A stretch of DNA of 53,630 nt from Tessaracoccus sp. MC1679 (GTDB lineage Bacteria; Actinomycetota; Actinomycetes; Propionibacteriales; Propionibacteriaceae): assembly GCF_014164775.1 (NCBI RefSeq), contig NZ_JACJGB010000013.1, forward strand, positions 1 through 53,630, written 5' to 3'. The notes beneath the pieces are model-generated. The model made no database searches and was not told the origin of the DNA. It saw only the letters and a program-made list of their open reading frames with translations. The position numbers and the translations under genes were made by a program. Of the stretch, positions 42,423-50,453 are shown piece by piece; within the stretch, counting starts at the first letter, position 1; every line of letters begins with the position of its first letter.

Positions 42423-43153
42423 TCAGGTGCCGGAGGCCATGTAGGCGGCGAGGATGTAGTTGGGATGCCTGTCGAGGTTCTTGCGGGCGCGGTCGTAGCG
42501 CATGGTGGTTCTGGGGTCTGCGTGTCGGGCGGCGATCTGAGAGCCGCGACGGTTGAGCAGAATCGGCCCCTCCGCTCGTCCCGCGACGAACCTTGCCACC
42601 CTTGCCGTGAACCTTCAGTACGCGGTGACCATGCTCCTCACCGAGGTCTTGGATGTTGGCACCGCATGCTTCGAAGATCCGGAGTCCGAGCAGTCCCAGC
42701 ATCACCACCAAGGCGAAATCGTTGACGTTAGCCGACAGCCGTGAGGCGCTGAGCATGGCCTCGAACTGAAGGTGCGAAAGGCCCAGAGTCGGGGACTCCG
42801 GCGGCACGTTGGGGCGCCTGACGTAGTCAGCGGGCGAGGCCGCGAGGACTTGGTCGATAACGCAGGTGCGATAGAGAAGCCTGCCATCACCGTGACCCGA
42901 CGGCTCACGGTCGAGGGCTGGAAGTGTCGCACTTCCTGCATCCAGCGCACATACAACTCGATCTGCGCCCGACTAGCCTCCAACGGCTCCAGGCCCCGCT
43001 CGCAGCACCACACCAGATACGCGCGAAGGTCCGACTCAGTATGGACTCGGGTCTGCCCACGGTACCGAGCCAAGTACGCGGCCACCGCCCTGACGAGCGG
43101 ATCAGTGGCGCGTCGATGAGCACAGGAAACAGCACAGGGTCAGGACTGGTCAT
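42423..43153 (-). pseudogene. decayed tyrosine recombinase (integrase)
   Basis: Remains of an XerC/phage-type integrase scattered over three frames. The start (MTSPDPVLFP) and SAM-like N-terminal domain (RVHTESDLRAYLVWCCERGL) come first. VPPESPTLGLSHLQFEAML, then LGLLGLRIFEACGANIQDLG with the first catalytic Arg, follow in another frame. The C-terminus HADPRTTMRYDRARKNLD carries the nucleophile Tyr and stops at 42423. About 60 residues between LLNRRG and QIAARHAD, including the His-x-x-Arg box, are missing, and a shorter gap follows GKGGKV. It cannot be active as read. Confidence 0.85.
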
Positions 43154-43379
43154 GGCCAGATTCTGCGCCGCCAAGCCCCCTACCTACAGTGCGAATCCAA
43201 TCGCAGCGCACTGAGGGCGGCAGATCCGGATGTTCGGGGCGTCGTCCGTGGCGAGCCTGCGGATGTTCACGGAGCCGGCTCCGCGAGTCGGCTCCTCCCC
43301 CTGAGACACCGAGCCCTTGACGGCATGGAAGGACACGGGACGTCGACCGTCGGCGTGAACCGGCACCCGTGGGACAGTT
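43154..43379. other. gene-free stretch with repeat copy 2
   Basis: No recognised gene between the integrase remnant and the lipoprotein. A minus-strand frame ending IRICRPQ lies over the 16-bp repeat but has no supported start. CGGAGCCGGCTCCG (about 43269-43282) is a short palindrome. Confidence 0.4.
43217..43232. repeat. 16-bp direct repeat, copy 2
   Basis: GCGGCAGATCCGGATG in the same orientation as copies at 41796 and 53392. It lies just upstream of the integrase remnant. Confidence 0.6.
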
Positions 43380-43532
43380 GTGCTCGACACGAACACAAGC
43401 ACCGCTGACCGGGGGGAAGCACCATTGAGACACCAGCTGCCGCACGTCCGCCCGTCGGCGGGTCCCTCTCGCGATCGGTTCGATGGTGACCCGCAGGCGC
43501 CGCACGCGTCCGCGTCCTCTGGTCGATGGCTG

Positions 43533-44180
43533 GTGAAGCAGCTGGCCTGGGTGGGTGCGGTGAGTGTGCTGGTGTTGAGCGCCTGCACAGTGGACGAGCC
43601 TGGGGGCGCCACGTCATCGGCCTCAGTCGCAGCGAGCTCACCGCAGTCGGCCACCCCGGCCGAGACAAGCCCCGAAGACACGCCCATCGTCGTTGTCCCG
43701 GTGGAGCCAACTGAGTCATCCGGAGCGACCGCTGAGCCCGGTCGGTCCGAGCCTGTTCCCGACGCGGCGCTGGCTGCTCAGATGGTATGCGAGCCGATCA
43801 CCCGCGCGACGCGTCTGAGCCATGAATCACGGTGGGGGCCTGTGGACTGGGACGAGGCCGTGCAGATCGCAGTGGGTGAAGGACTGACCGCGGGAATCAA
43901 CTGGTGGGTCGTCGTGGCAACCCCCGACGGCGTCACGGGCCGCGCCCGGCTCACCAACGCCGACAGCCTGGATGACCCTGCGGACGCGGAATGGCTGATC
44001 GCATCCGGCTGGCAGGCCTCCACCGGCGAAGGCATGGCCTCCAACGACTCCTTCTACTGGCAGTACTTCCCCCACGTGAAGTGGGACGCTGCCGGCCACG
44101 AGCGCCTCCACGCCGCCGTCGCGAAGGGCTTCGAATGTCTCGACCTCGAATACCCTGAACCCGACCCGTTGAACCGTTGA
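43533..44180 (+). CDS. lipoprotein of unknown function
   Basis: From GTG 43533 the protein starts with a short lipoprotein signal (MKQLAWVGAVSVLVLSAC) whose lipobox LSAC places the lipidated cysteine at residue 18. A Ser/Thr/Pro-rich linker of about 60 residues follows, then a roughly 130-residue domain rich in Trp (SRWGPVDWDEAVQIAV, NWWVVVATPDGVTG, SFYWQYFPHVKWD). No known family is recognised. The open frame extends to 43380, and a TTG at 43423 has GGGGGGAAG upstream, so the true start may be earlier with a longer N-terminus. It is probably anchored to the outer face of the membrane. Confidence 0.72.
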   Translation: MKQLAWVGAVSVLVLSACTVDEPGGATSSASVAASSPQSATPAETSPEDTPIVVVPVEPTESSGATAEPGRSEPVPDAALAAQMVCEPITRATRLSHESRWGPVDWDEAVQIAVGEGLTAGINWWVVVATPDGVTGRARLTNADSLDDPADAEWLIASGWQASTGEGMASNDSFYWQYFPHVKWDAAGHERLHAAVAKGFECLDLEYPEPDPLNR

Positions 44181-44275
44181 CCACCGGGCAGAGCGACCAT
44201 CTACCGTTCGCCGCTGGGGCAGGGAGACGCCGGGGTGACTGTCTCCGATGTGATCAGGTCCCTGATCCTCGGGCT

Positions 44276-45325
44276 TCAGCCGTTGATGTCGCGTTCGACG
44301 TGATCGGTTCCCAGGACCTCGACGAAGTCGGAGGGGAGTGCATCGGCCCATTCCCGGGTGGTGATCGTGCTGCTGAAGGAGAATTCCGGGGTGAGGGTTC
44401 CCGACTCCATGATCTGGCCGGTGGCGTCGAGGACCAGCCAGCGTTCCACGCCTGGACGAGACGTCGGATCGGTCATCGCGGCCCGGTAGCCGGTGACGCC
44501 ATCAAGGTCGACCTCGGTCACGGTCATGGTGGGGGTGGCTGTCTGTCCGTCCTTGGTGGTCTCTGCGGCCTGGGGGTGTTCCGCGATGCGCTGCAGGACG
44601 GTGATCGCGGCTGCACGCAGCTGCGGGGGCGCGGTCTCTGTGAGGAGGATCTCGTGGATCCCCTTGAATACCCGCTCATCTGCGCTGTTGTTGCCGGTGC
44701 CTGATCTGAGTGCGGCATCCAGGGCGTCCGGGTCCGTGGGCAGGGACGTGATCGTTGATTGGTCTTGTCCGGTGAGCAACCAGAACTGCTGGTCACCGGT
44801 GCTCCGGCTCCACAGCCAGCCGTCACGGTCGATGTAGTCATCGAAGTAGGTGACGCCCGAGTCGACTGGCATCGGCTCCTGTGATGAGCCCTGGCCGGCG
44901 ACGCTGTGTTGCTCCTCCACCCTGACCACGTGCAGGAACGCGTCAGGCTCTCCCACGGGCGCAGCCGCGGCCGCGACCGCCACCGGTCCCAGCATGGCAA
45001 CGGCCGAGACGTATCGAGGTGACGGCTCGTCGGGTGGTGAGGCCGGCGCTGCGGAACTGGCGGCAGTCACCCCAGCCACTGGCGGGTCGGCAACGGATTG
45101 CTCGTTGAGGGTCACCAGCGCTTGGGTCGCAAGCCCCAGGACAGCCAGGCCCGCTACCGCGGCGGCGACCGCCGAGGGCCAGCGGCGCCGGCTGCGGCGG
45201 ATCGGCACCACACGTGTGCGGGCCTGCACCTGTTGGAACACCGATTCCCGCCGCTGGGCATCGAACTCGGCATCGATGGCCTCATCGGTGGGCCGAATGG
45301 ACTCAACGTCTCGCATGTCAGTCAT
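44276..45325 (-). CDS. CU044_5270-like membrane protein, module A
   Basis: About 349 residues. A cytoplasmic N-terminus of about 50 residues (MRDVESIRPTDEAIDAEFDA) is followed by one transmembrane helix (SAVAAAVAGLAVLGLA) and an extracytoplasmic domain. The later segment IHEILLTETAPPQLRAAAIT and GVTGYRAA is shared in pattern with the protein at 48039-48998. The start overlaps the stop of the sigma gene (ATGA). Such proteins always accompany ECF sigma factors and probably act as their membrane-bound regulators, though they lack the zinc anti-sigma motif. Confidence 0.8.
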   Translation of the reverse strand: MTDMRDVESIRPTDEAIDAEFDAQRRESVFQQVQARTRVVPIRRSRRRWPSAVAAAVAGLAVLGLATQALVTLNEQSVADPPVAGVTAASSAAPASPPDEPSPRYVSAVAMLGPVAVAAAAAPVGEPDAFLHVVRVEEQHSVAGQGSSQEPMPVDSGVTYFDDYIDRDGWLWSRSTGDQQFWLLTGQDQSTITSLPTDPDALDAALRSGTGNNSADERVFKGIHEILLTETAPPQLRAAAITVLQRIAEHPQAAETTKDGQTATPTMTVTEVDLDGVTGYRAAMTDPTSRPGVERWLVLDATGQIMESGTLTPEFSFSSTITTREWADALPSDFVEVLGTDHVERDING

Positions 45326-45855
45326 ACCTTTCCCGGGACAGGCCGCAGCACGGGTGCGGCGGCCGTGGATGGTTCCATCAGCTCGGTGAGCCGTTGGCGG
45401 GCCCGTGAGAGCCTCTTCGTGAACGCCGGCGTTGAACATCCCGCCACCACGGCGGCACGGGTGTGGTCCAAACCGTCCCAGCCGACCAGGAGGAGCGCCT
45501 CGCGCTCCTCGTCGCTGAGGCGACGCAGAGCATCGAGGAGGACCTGCCGGTTCACCACCAGGCTGGCCATGGACTCGTGACTCCTGCCACGAGATCCAGC
45601 AAACAGCTCGTCGGCGAGCCGGTCACGGCGCTGCTGCCCGCGATGCTGGTCCACCAGCATCCGCTTGGCCGTGACAATCAGCCAACCCATCGGGTCGGCG
45701 TCAAGAGACGCCAAGTGACGCCACGCCTGGACGTAGACCTCAGCCAACACCGACTCGGCCACATCCGGATCGGCATGCCGCCGCAGATACGCGTAGACAC
45801 GACGCGAGGTGCCGTCATACAACCGCCGGAAAACCTCGTCCCCTGGAGCATTCAC
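45322..45855 (-). CDS. ECF-type sigma factor, module A
   Basis: About 177 residues from GTG 45855. Region 2: FRRLYDGTSRRVYAYLRRHA, ESVLAEVYVQAWRHL and PMGWLIVTAKRMLVDQHRG. Region 4: LSDEEREALLLVGWDGLDH and STPAFTKRLSRARQRL as recognition helix. The open frame extends to 46011 without conserved character; GTG 45879 is another possible start, and neither has an ideal ribosome binding site. It is coupled to the CU044_5270-like gene by ATGA. Promoter specificity is unknown. Confidence 0.82.
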   Translation of the reverse strand: MNAPGDEVFRRLYDGTSRRVYAYLRRHADPDVAESVLAEVYVQAWRHLASLDADPMGWLIVTAKRMLVDQHRGQQRRDRLADELFAGSRGRSHESMASLVVNRQVLLDALRRLSDEEREALLLVGWDGLDHTRAAVVAGCSTPAFTKRLSRARQRLTELMEPSTAAAPVLRPVPGKV

Positions 45856-45879
45856 ATCCTGTATACGTTCCTCACCCAC

Positions 45880-46154
45880 CCGATATGACTGTGCACACCA
45901 AAATACTTCCGCGACGCTCCAAGTGGACCGGCAGCACACCCCACAGAAGAGGGGTACCGGCCCCCGGGAAGAACGACATGGGAGACGACCACGGCACCTC
46001 CCGCGCGCCAAGGGCCCAGCGCACAGAGCTCCCCGTGGACATCAGCAGCAGCGAGGTGAACCCGCAACAACGACACACATGGCATCAGCAAGAGACATGG
46101 TGACGAGGAACCCGATGCCACAACAGTCGGCGCTGAACGAAGGCTGCTGCGCAG
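45880..46154. other. intergenic stretch before a small membrane gene
   Basis: No convincing gene. It carries the divergent regulatory region for sigma module A and the small membrane gene at 46197. Sequence is less GC-biased than the core of the window (for example CACACCAAAATACTTCC). Confidence 0.4.
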
Positions 46155-46160
46155 GTACCC
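46155..46160 (+). promoter_or_regulatory. -10 hexamer of the small membrane gene
   Basis: TACCCT, 36 bases before the GTG at 46197. GGAGG follows six bases before the start, so this gene would have a short leader with a ribosome binding site. Confidence 0.4.
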
Positions 46161-46196
46161 TGACTGCGCACGGCGCGCAGGCGAGGGAGGCCAGGA

Positions 46197-46391
46197 GTGG
46201 TGCGATTCATCCTCGAACTACTCACCGGACTCTCCGTCGCGGCGATCGTCACCGCGGCCGTCATGGCCACGATGTTCTACCTCGGCCCCTGGGCCGACCA
46301 ACCTGGGATGGACGAACTCTGGTCGCTGCTCGCTACAGCAGCGGTCCTACTCGCATCTTGGCGATGGGGGGCACGCCGACGAACACCTTGA
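46197..46391 (+). CDS. small two-helix membrane protein
   Basis: 64 residues from GTG with GGAGG six bases upstream. Two hydrophobic helices (LTGLSVAAIVTAAVMATMFY and LWSLLATAAVLLASW) end in a basic tail (RWGARRRTP). No family is recognised. The well-placed ribosome binding site and -10 make it more likely real than a shadow. It is an orphan between the two sigma modules. Confidence 0.55.
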   Translation: MVRFILELLTGLSVAAIVTAAVMATMFYLGPWADQPGMDELWSLLATAAVLLASWRWGARRRTP

Positions 46392-46563
46392 ACACGCGAG
46401 CACCACCCATCGCGGCAGACATCAGTGCGTTCGCCTGAGCAACTCTGCACTGGCATGGCGGCCGCCGTTATCGCGCTCGGCGCGCAGCTGGATGGCGGCG
46501 CCAGCAAGCCTTCGGGAAGGGTCAAGCGGGCGGCGTCGGAGCGTGAGCTGGTGACCCAGGAGG

Positions 46564-47052
46564 TCAGTGATCGCCTGGAGCTGAACCGCCGCGGGTCAGT
46601 AGCCCGATGACCGACACAGCGATCAGAAAAGAGCCCACCAGAGCAATGAAGTCGAGAGTCCCGCCCCAGACCAACGACAGGAACTGCAACGGCTGCGACA
46701 GTGTGGGGGCCGTGGTGAAGACGAACCAGGACGGGACGGCGGTCCCGATCACAGCGAAGAACCCCAACAGCCCACCCAGAACAAGGCCACGACGATGTGC
46801 TCTGGCCACGGGTCCTGGCCAGAACCCCAGGGCGCCGGCGCTGAACACCGCCGCACCCGCGAGCAAGATCCAGAAGACGGCGTGTAGGACGGCGTCCGTC
46901 AGAGCCCAGCCGGGTCCACCCTGAAGCAGAGTCCTGGCCGCCCATGTGGCGATCGCCGCAACGCCACAAGAGGCGGCCACCACGCCCAAGTTGCGCGGAG
47001 AAACCACCGTCTTGGCTTGCTCGGCAACCATCGACTTCGACCGCGACTCCAT
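46564..47052 (-). CDS. four-helix membrane protein
   Basis: 162 residues with four hydrophobic segments (about 21-40, 51-73, 90-110, 124-150) and a basic N-terminus. No conserved motif is recognised. The ATG at 47052 is leaderless with TAGGGT six bases upstream, the same arrangement as the core genes, which supports expression. It lies back to back with the upstream region of sigma module B. Confidence 0.68.
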   Translation of the reverse strand: MESRSKSMVAEQAKTVVSPRNLGVVAASCGVAAIATWAARTLLQGGPGWALTDAVLHAVFWILLAGAAVFSAGALGFWPGPVARAHRRGLVLGGLLGFFAVIGTAVPSWFVFTTAPTLSQPLQFLSLVWGGTLDFIALVGSFLIAVSVIGLLTRGGSAPGDH

Positions 47053-47064
47053 GACAGAACCCTA
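47053..47064 (-). promoter_or_regulatory. leaderless promoter of the four-helix membrane protein
   Basis: TAGGGT (47059-47064), 6 bases, ATG at 47052. Confidence 0.5.
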
Positions 47065-47490
47065 GAGGCCTTGGGGGTCAGGCCCCAGGTGAACCTGCAG
47101 TGCTGGAGGAGCTGACCCTGATCAAAGGATCAAGAGACGTGCGGGTCATGGAGGCAGCGCCGTCGCCACCGGCGAGCACCCAATGCGGCAATTGAGGGCG
47201 CATGTCTGGCGCCGCCTATTGGACGTATGGGAATCGCAGGTCGGCGAAGTGTAGGTGTTTGAGGCGCCGCCTCAGGTGGCCTGTCTTGCTGGCATTCGGG
47301 GCCCGATCAGGGAACATCAGCCGGAGCGCAGCAGTGTCCCCTCTCGGGCGGACTCGAGTGTGAAATGCACTTCACCGTTGGGGCGGGAGGGCCATAACGA
47401 GGGCCACACGACGCTCCCGTGTTCGGCGGTGTCCAGGACAGTCGGCAGAATGAGCTGTCACGATGCAGCGAGGAGCGGGAACTACTGAGC
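47065..47490. other. gene-free stretch upstream of sigma module B
   Basis: No gene seen. Two foldable sites stand out: CTTGGGG-GTCAGG-CCCCAGG near 47072-47091 and the perfect palindrome TGAGGCG-C-CGCCTCA at 47260-47274. GGCGCCGCC also recurs near 47213. The length suggests a control region for the sigma gene or the remains of a deleted gene. Confidence 0.45.
47260..47274. repeat. 15-bp perfect palindrome
   Basis: TGAGGCG-C-CGCCTCA, seven-base arms around one base, 217 bases upstream of the sigma gene start. It is a possible protein-binding site. Confidence 0.4.
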
Positions 47491-48042
47491 ATGAGACAGC
47501 TTCCCCTGCCGCAAGATCTGGAATGGCTTGAGAGCCTATTCAAGCTTTACTCGAAACGAGTCAGGGCCTTTGCGATCCGACGCGTGGGCCCGGATGCGGC
47601 CGACGATGTGGTCTCGGAGGTGTTCGGCATCGCCTGGAAGCGTCGCCCCAATGTCCCCGAGCCGGCTCTTCCCTGGCTGCTGCGCACTGCCCATCACGTC
47701 GTGTCCCACGAACGCCGGGGACTGGCTCGGCGCCTCAATCTCCGAGACGCAATCGCGGGGGCGCTGCCAGACACGCCCAAGGCTGGAGCCGACGCCTCCA
47801 GCCGGGTCCTGGCAGACAGTGTGCTCAGCGAGCTCTCCTCGACAGATGCCGAAATCCTCCGGCTGACGGCCTGGGAGGGGCTGACTCCAAGAGAGATCGC
47901 CGTGGTTCTCGACCTCAGCGATGCAGCCGCTCGTACTCGACTCAAGCGTGCGAGGCAGCGCGCCCAGCAACTGCTCAATGACTCCGATCCAGCTCTCAGA
48001 CTCGCCGTCGTCACCCCCCACCTTCAAGGAGAACCGTCATGA
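47491..48042 (+). CDS. ECF-type sigma factor, module B
   Basis: 183 residues from ATG 47491. Region 2: LESLFKLYSKRVRAFAIRRV, DDVVSEVFGIAWKRR and LPWLLRTAHHVVSHERRG. Region 4: LSSTDAEILRLTAWEGLTPR with the recognition helix SDAAARTRLKRARQRA. It is clearly related to the sigma factor of module A, in inverted orientation. The open frame reaches 47419 without conserved character. The stop overlaps the start of the membrane gene (ATGA). Confidence 0.86.
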   Translation: MRQLPLPQDLEWLESLFKLYSKRVRAFAIRRVGPDAADDVVSEVFGIAWKRRPNVPEPALPWLLRTAHHVVSHERRGLARRLNLRDAIAGALPDTPKAGADASSRVLADSVLSELSSTDAEILRLTAWEGLTPREIAVVLDLSDAAARTRLKRARQRAQQLLNDSDPALRLAVVTPHLQGEPS

Positions 48043-48998
48043 CCGACATTGACACCCTGCTGAGGGCTGCTGACCCTGCTGCCGGTGTCCCTGACTACAG
48101 CGACGCCGAGTGCCGCCACATCCTGGTCAGGGCGATCGCGCCCACGACGCCGCCCAAGCGGCATGCGGGGTGGCGGATCGGCGCGGTGGCTTCGGCCATG
48201 GTGATGGTGACCGCCGTCGGCGTGAGCAACTTGGTCGGAACCGGCGCCACGGCGCGCGCGGATCAGATCCTGACCGAGGCTGCCATCAACGCAGTCGACC
48301 CGCCAGCGACGGCGGACCAATACTGGAAGATGACCGGGACGGGCGACTATGGCACCGGAGAGGTGTGCGGTGAGAGCTTCACCGAAACGCGCTACCTCGC
48401 GGTGGATGGGAACCGGCCTAGCTGGTATGTCGAGAGCTACGACACCGCACCTGGCTGCCCGCCGCTGGGCGAGGACCGGATGTGGACCCTGCCCAAGAGC
48501 CCCAACGCCATGGTCGACAGCTGGCGTTGGCCGAGCCCCGCGTTTCTCGCTTCGCTCCCGCGCGACGTAGAGCAACTGCGCTCGCGGCTCTACGCAGACG
48601 CAGAGGGGGTAGCGGCGTCCTCCACCGACGCCGGCGTGTTCGTCCTGATTGACTACGCGCTGACCTACGGAGCCCCCCCGGCCGACCTTCGCTCCGCCAT
48701 GTTCGAGGTACTCAAGGACGTGCCAGGCATTTCGGTTGCCGACGAAATGGTCGTCGACGGTCGCGAGGTCGCTCTGTTCACCCTTGAAGGCGGTGAAGTC
48801 ACTGAGATGCTGATGATCGACCCGGAAGCCGGGCAGCTGGTCGGCTTCCAGGGCGTGCAGAGTGAGCGCAAGGTCACCTACGAGCGCCTAGTGGTCGACA
48901 CGGTTCCCGAGGAGGTTCGGGACGCCGCGGACGTGCTGGACTGCGAAGTCGGCTTTGACGACACGATCAACCCAGCGGGCGATCTCATTTGCCGGTGA
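48039..48998 (+). CDS. CU044_5270-like membrane protein, module B
   Basis: 319 residues. A short cytoplasmic N-terminus (MTDIDTLLRAADPAAG), one transmembrane helix (about 47-68) and an extracytoplasmic domain. VLIDYALTYGAPPADLRSAM and VPGISVADEMVVDGREVALF match the family pattern also seen in module A. Four cysteines in the outer domain (GEVCGES, APGCPP, LDCEVG, LICR) could form disulfides. It is probably the membrane regulator of sigma B; no zinc anti-sigma motif is present. Confidence 0.82.
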   Translation: MTDIDTLLRAADPAAGVPDYSDAECRHILVRAIAPTTPPKRHAGWRIGAVASAMVMVTAVGVSNLVGTGATARADQILTEAAINAVDPPATADQYWKMTGTGDYGTGEVCGESFTETRYLAVDGNRPSWYVESYDTAPGCPPLGEDRMWTLPKSPNAMVDSWRWPSPAFLASLPRDVEQLRSRLYADAEGVAASSTDAGVFVLIDYALTYGAPPADLRSAMFEVLKDVPGISVADEMVVDGREVALFTLEGGEVTEMLMIDPEAGQLVGFQGVQSERKVTYERLVVDTVPEEVRDAADVLDCEVGFDDTINPAGDLICR

Positions 48999-49148
48999 GG
49001 CGAGCCTTACATCAAGGCTAACGAACACTTTGTGAGGGCTCGCCGTCGGGGTGGCCCTCACCCTCGTCATGGCCGTAATCAATCTCTCCGCTAGCGGCCA
49101 ATCCGGATGTCGGTATTACCCCTTCGCAGAGGTGTCACGGTCGCGCTC

Positions 49149-49160
49149 TAGCCTGAGACT
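49149..49160 (+). promoter_or_regulatory. leaderless promoter of the AAA ATPase
   Basis: TAGCCT (49149-49154), 6 bases, GTG at 49161. A two-mismatch relative of the 16-bp repeat lies at 49094-49109. Confidence 0.5.
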
Positions 49161-49877
49161 GTGACCGCTTTCAGTTCATTGCCCGTCCGCGAGGTGGTCG
49201 GTGACCCCGGGGAGGATGATCACGGCTGGCCATTCACCATGGGCGCAGTCAGGCAACTGCTGCGCGACGGACTGGAGCTGTCCGAGCTGACGATCCTGGT
49301 CGGCGAGAACGGGGTCGGGAAGTCAACCATCATCGAAGCAATCGCCATGGCATACGGCCTGAGCCCCGAGGGCGGCAGCACACACCTAAGGCCCTCGGCG
49401 CGCCCCACCGAGTCGCCGCTGCACGAACGGATCCGACTGGTGCGCGGCCTGTCCCGTTCCCGCTGGGGATACTTCCTGCGCGCCGAGACCATGCACGGAC
49501 TGCTCACTTTCCTCGAGCAGAACCCGGGAGCCGACGGTCGCTACCACGAGCGCTCGCACGGCCAGGCCTTCACCGAGCTCCTCGACACCAAGCTGGTACA
49601 CCTGTCCCGCAGGGGCGGGTTCCTGGTGCTCGACGAGCCCGAGGCCGGGCTCTCGTTCATGACCCAGATCAAACTGGCCAACCTCCTGGCGGAACTGCGC
49701 GACGACGGCATCCAGGTGCTGATGGCCACTCACTCCCCGATCCTCACCGCCACCCCAGGTGCCCGGATCGTCGAACTGGACGACGACGGACTCCACACCC
49801 GTGCTTGGAAGGACCTGATGACCGTGGCGCTGTACCGCCGGTTCCTCGCCGACCCCGGCTACTTCGGCCTGGAGTGA
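49161..49877 (+). CDS. stand-alone AAA/ABC-type ATPase
   Basis: 238 residues. Walker A is GENGVGKST (about 48-56), a Q-loop region follows, Walker B is FLVLDEPEAGLS (about 155), and the switch His is in MATHSP. There is no ABC signature LSGGQ; the place holds HERSHGQAF, as in the Rad50/SMC-like and OLD-type AAA_21 group. No nuclease, transmembrane or toxin partner adjoins it. Related single-gene ATPases are widespread and mostly unassigned. The start is GTG, leaderless. Confidence 0.85.
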   Translation: MTAFSSLPVREVVGDPGEDDHGWPFTMGAVRQLLRDGLELSELTILVGENGVGKSTIIEAIAMAYGLSPEGGSTHLRPSARPTESPLHERIRLVRGLSRSRWGYFLRAETMHGLLTFLEQNPGADGRYHERSHGQAFTELLDTKLVHLSRRGGFLVLDEPEAGLSFMTQIKLANLLAELRDDGIQVLMATHSPILTATPGARIVELDDDGLHTRAWKDLMTVALYRRFLADPGYFGLE

Positions 49878-49953
49878 GCACGCGCCACCGCGGAGGAGCC
49901 ATCCGCTCCAGACGCGGCAGTTCTGTGCGTGAGTCTGCCAGGGGGACCTGCGA

Positions 49954-49965
49954 TAGCGTGCAGTC
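49954..49965 (+). promoter_or_regulatory. leaderless promoter of the three-helix membrane protein
   Basis: TAGCGT (49954-49959), 6 bases, ATG at 49966. Confidence 0.5.
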
Positions 49966-50280
49966 ATGCATCAAGCCCGCCGCCCAGGTTGGCAGGTGAT
50001 CCTGGTGGCATTGGTCGGGCTGTGGGGGCTGGTGCTCATTGTTTTCACAGCGTTCCTCCTCGCGATGTCTACCGTCGGCCAAGAGTTCAGCGTCGCAGCC
50101 CTCGGGACGGGGATCGCCGTGGGCATCGGCGCGATCATCACCCTGCTGCCCGTGCTCGCCTGGCTTCGGGATCATGGCGCCAAGCGACTGTGGCCCACGG
50201 TGGCCCCAGGTCTGGTTTCGCTGGTCGCTGTCACTGGGTGGTTGGCGTACTTGGCTTTACAGCCCTCCGTCGGGCCATGA
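49966..50280 (+). CDS. three-helix membrane protein
   Basis: 104 residues with three hydrophobic helices (about 9-32, 43-66, 80-98) and a short basic start (MHQARRPGW). No family is recognised. The leaderless promoter in the same style as core genes supports it. It is an orphan, 88 bases after the AAA ATPase and in the same direction. Confidence 0.65.
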   Translation: MHQARRPGWQVILVALVGLWGLVLIVFTAFLLAMSTVGQEFSVAALGTGIAVGIGAIITLLPVLAWLRDHGAKRLWPTVAPGLVSLVAVTGWLAYLALQPSVGP

Positions 50281-50453
50281 GCGCACTCAGTTCCTCAGGT
50301 CCGAGCCTCACCGCGTGGGAAGCGGTTTCGGCAGACATCGGGTCGTTTGGCTCCTGAGCCCGATCTGGTTTCGCGGCATGGATCCACTCCGACGGGCGGG
50401 GTGTTCCCAGCTGCAAGGGTCCGAGAGGGCTGGCCCGCTGTCAGACTGGGTCC

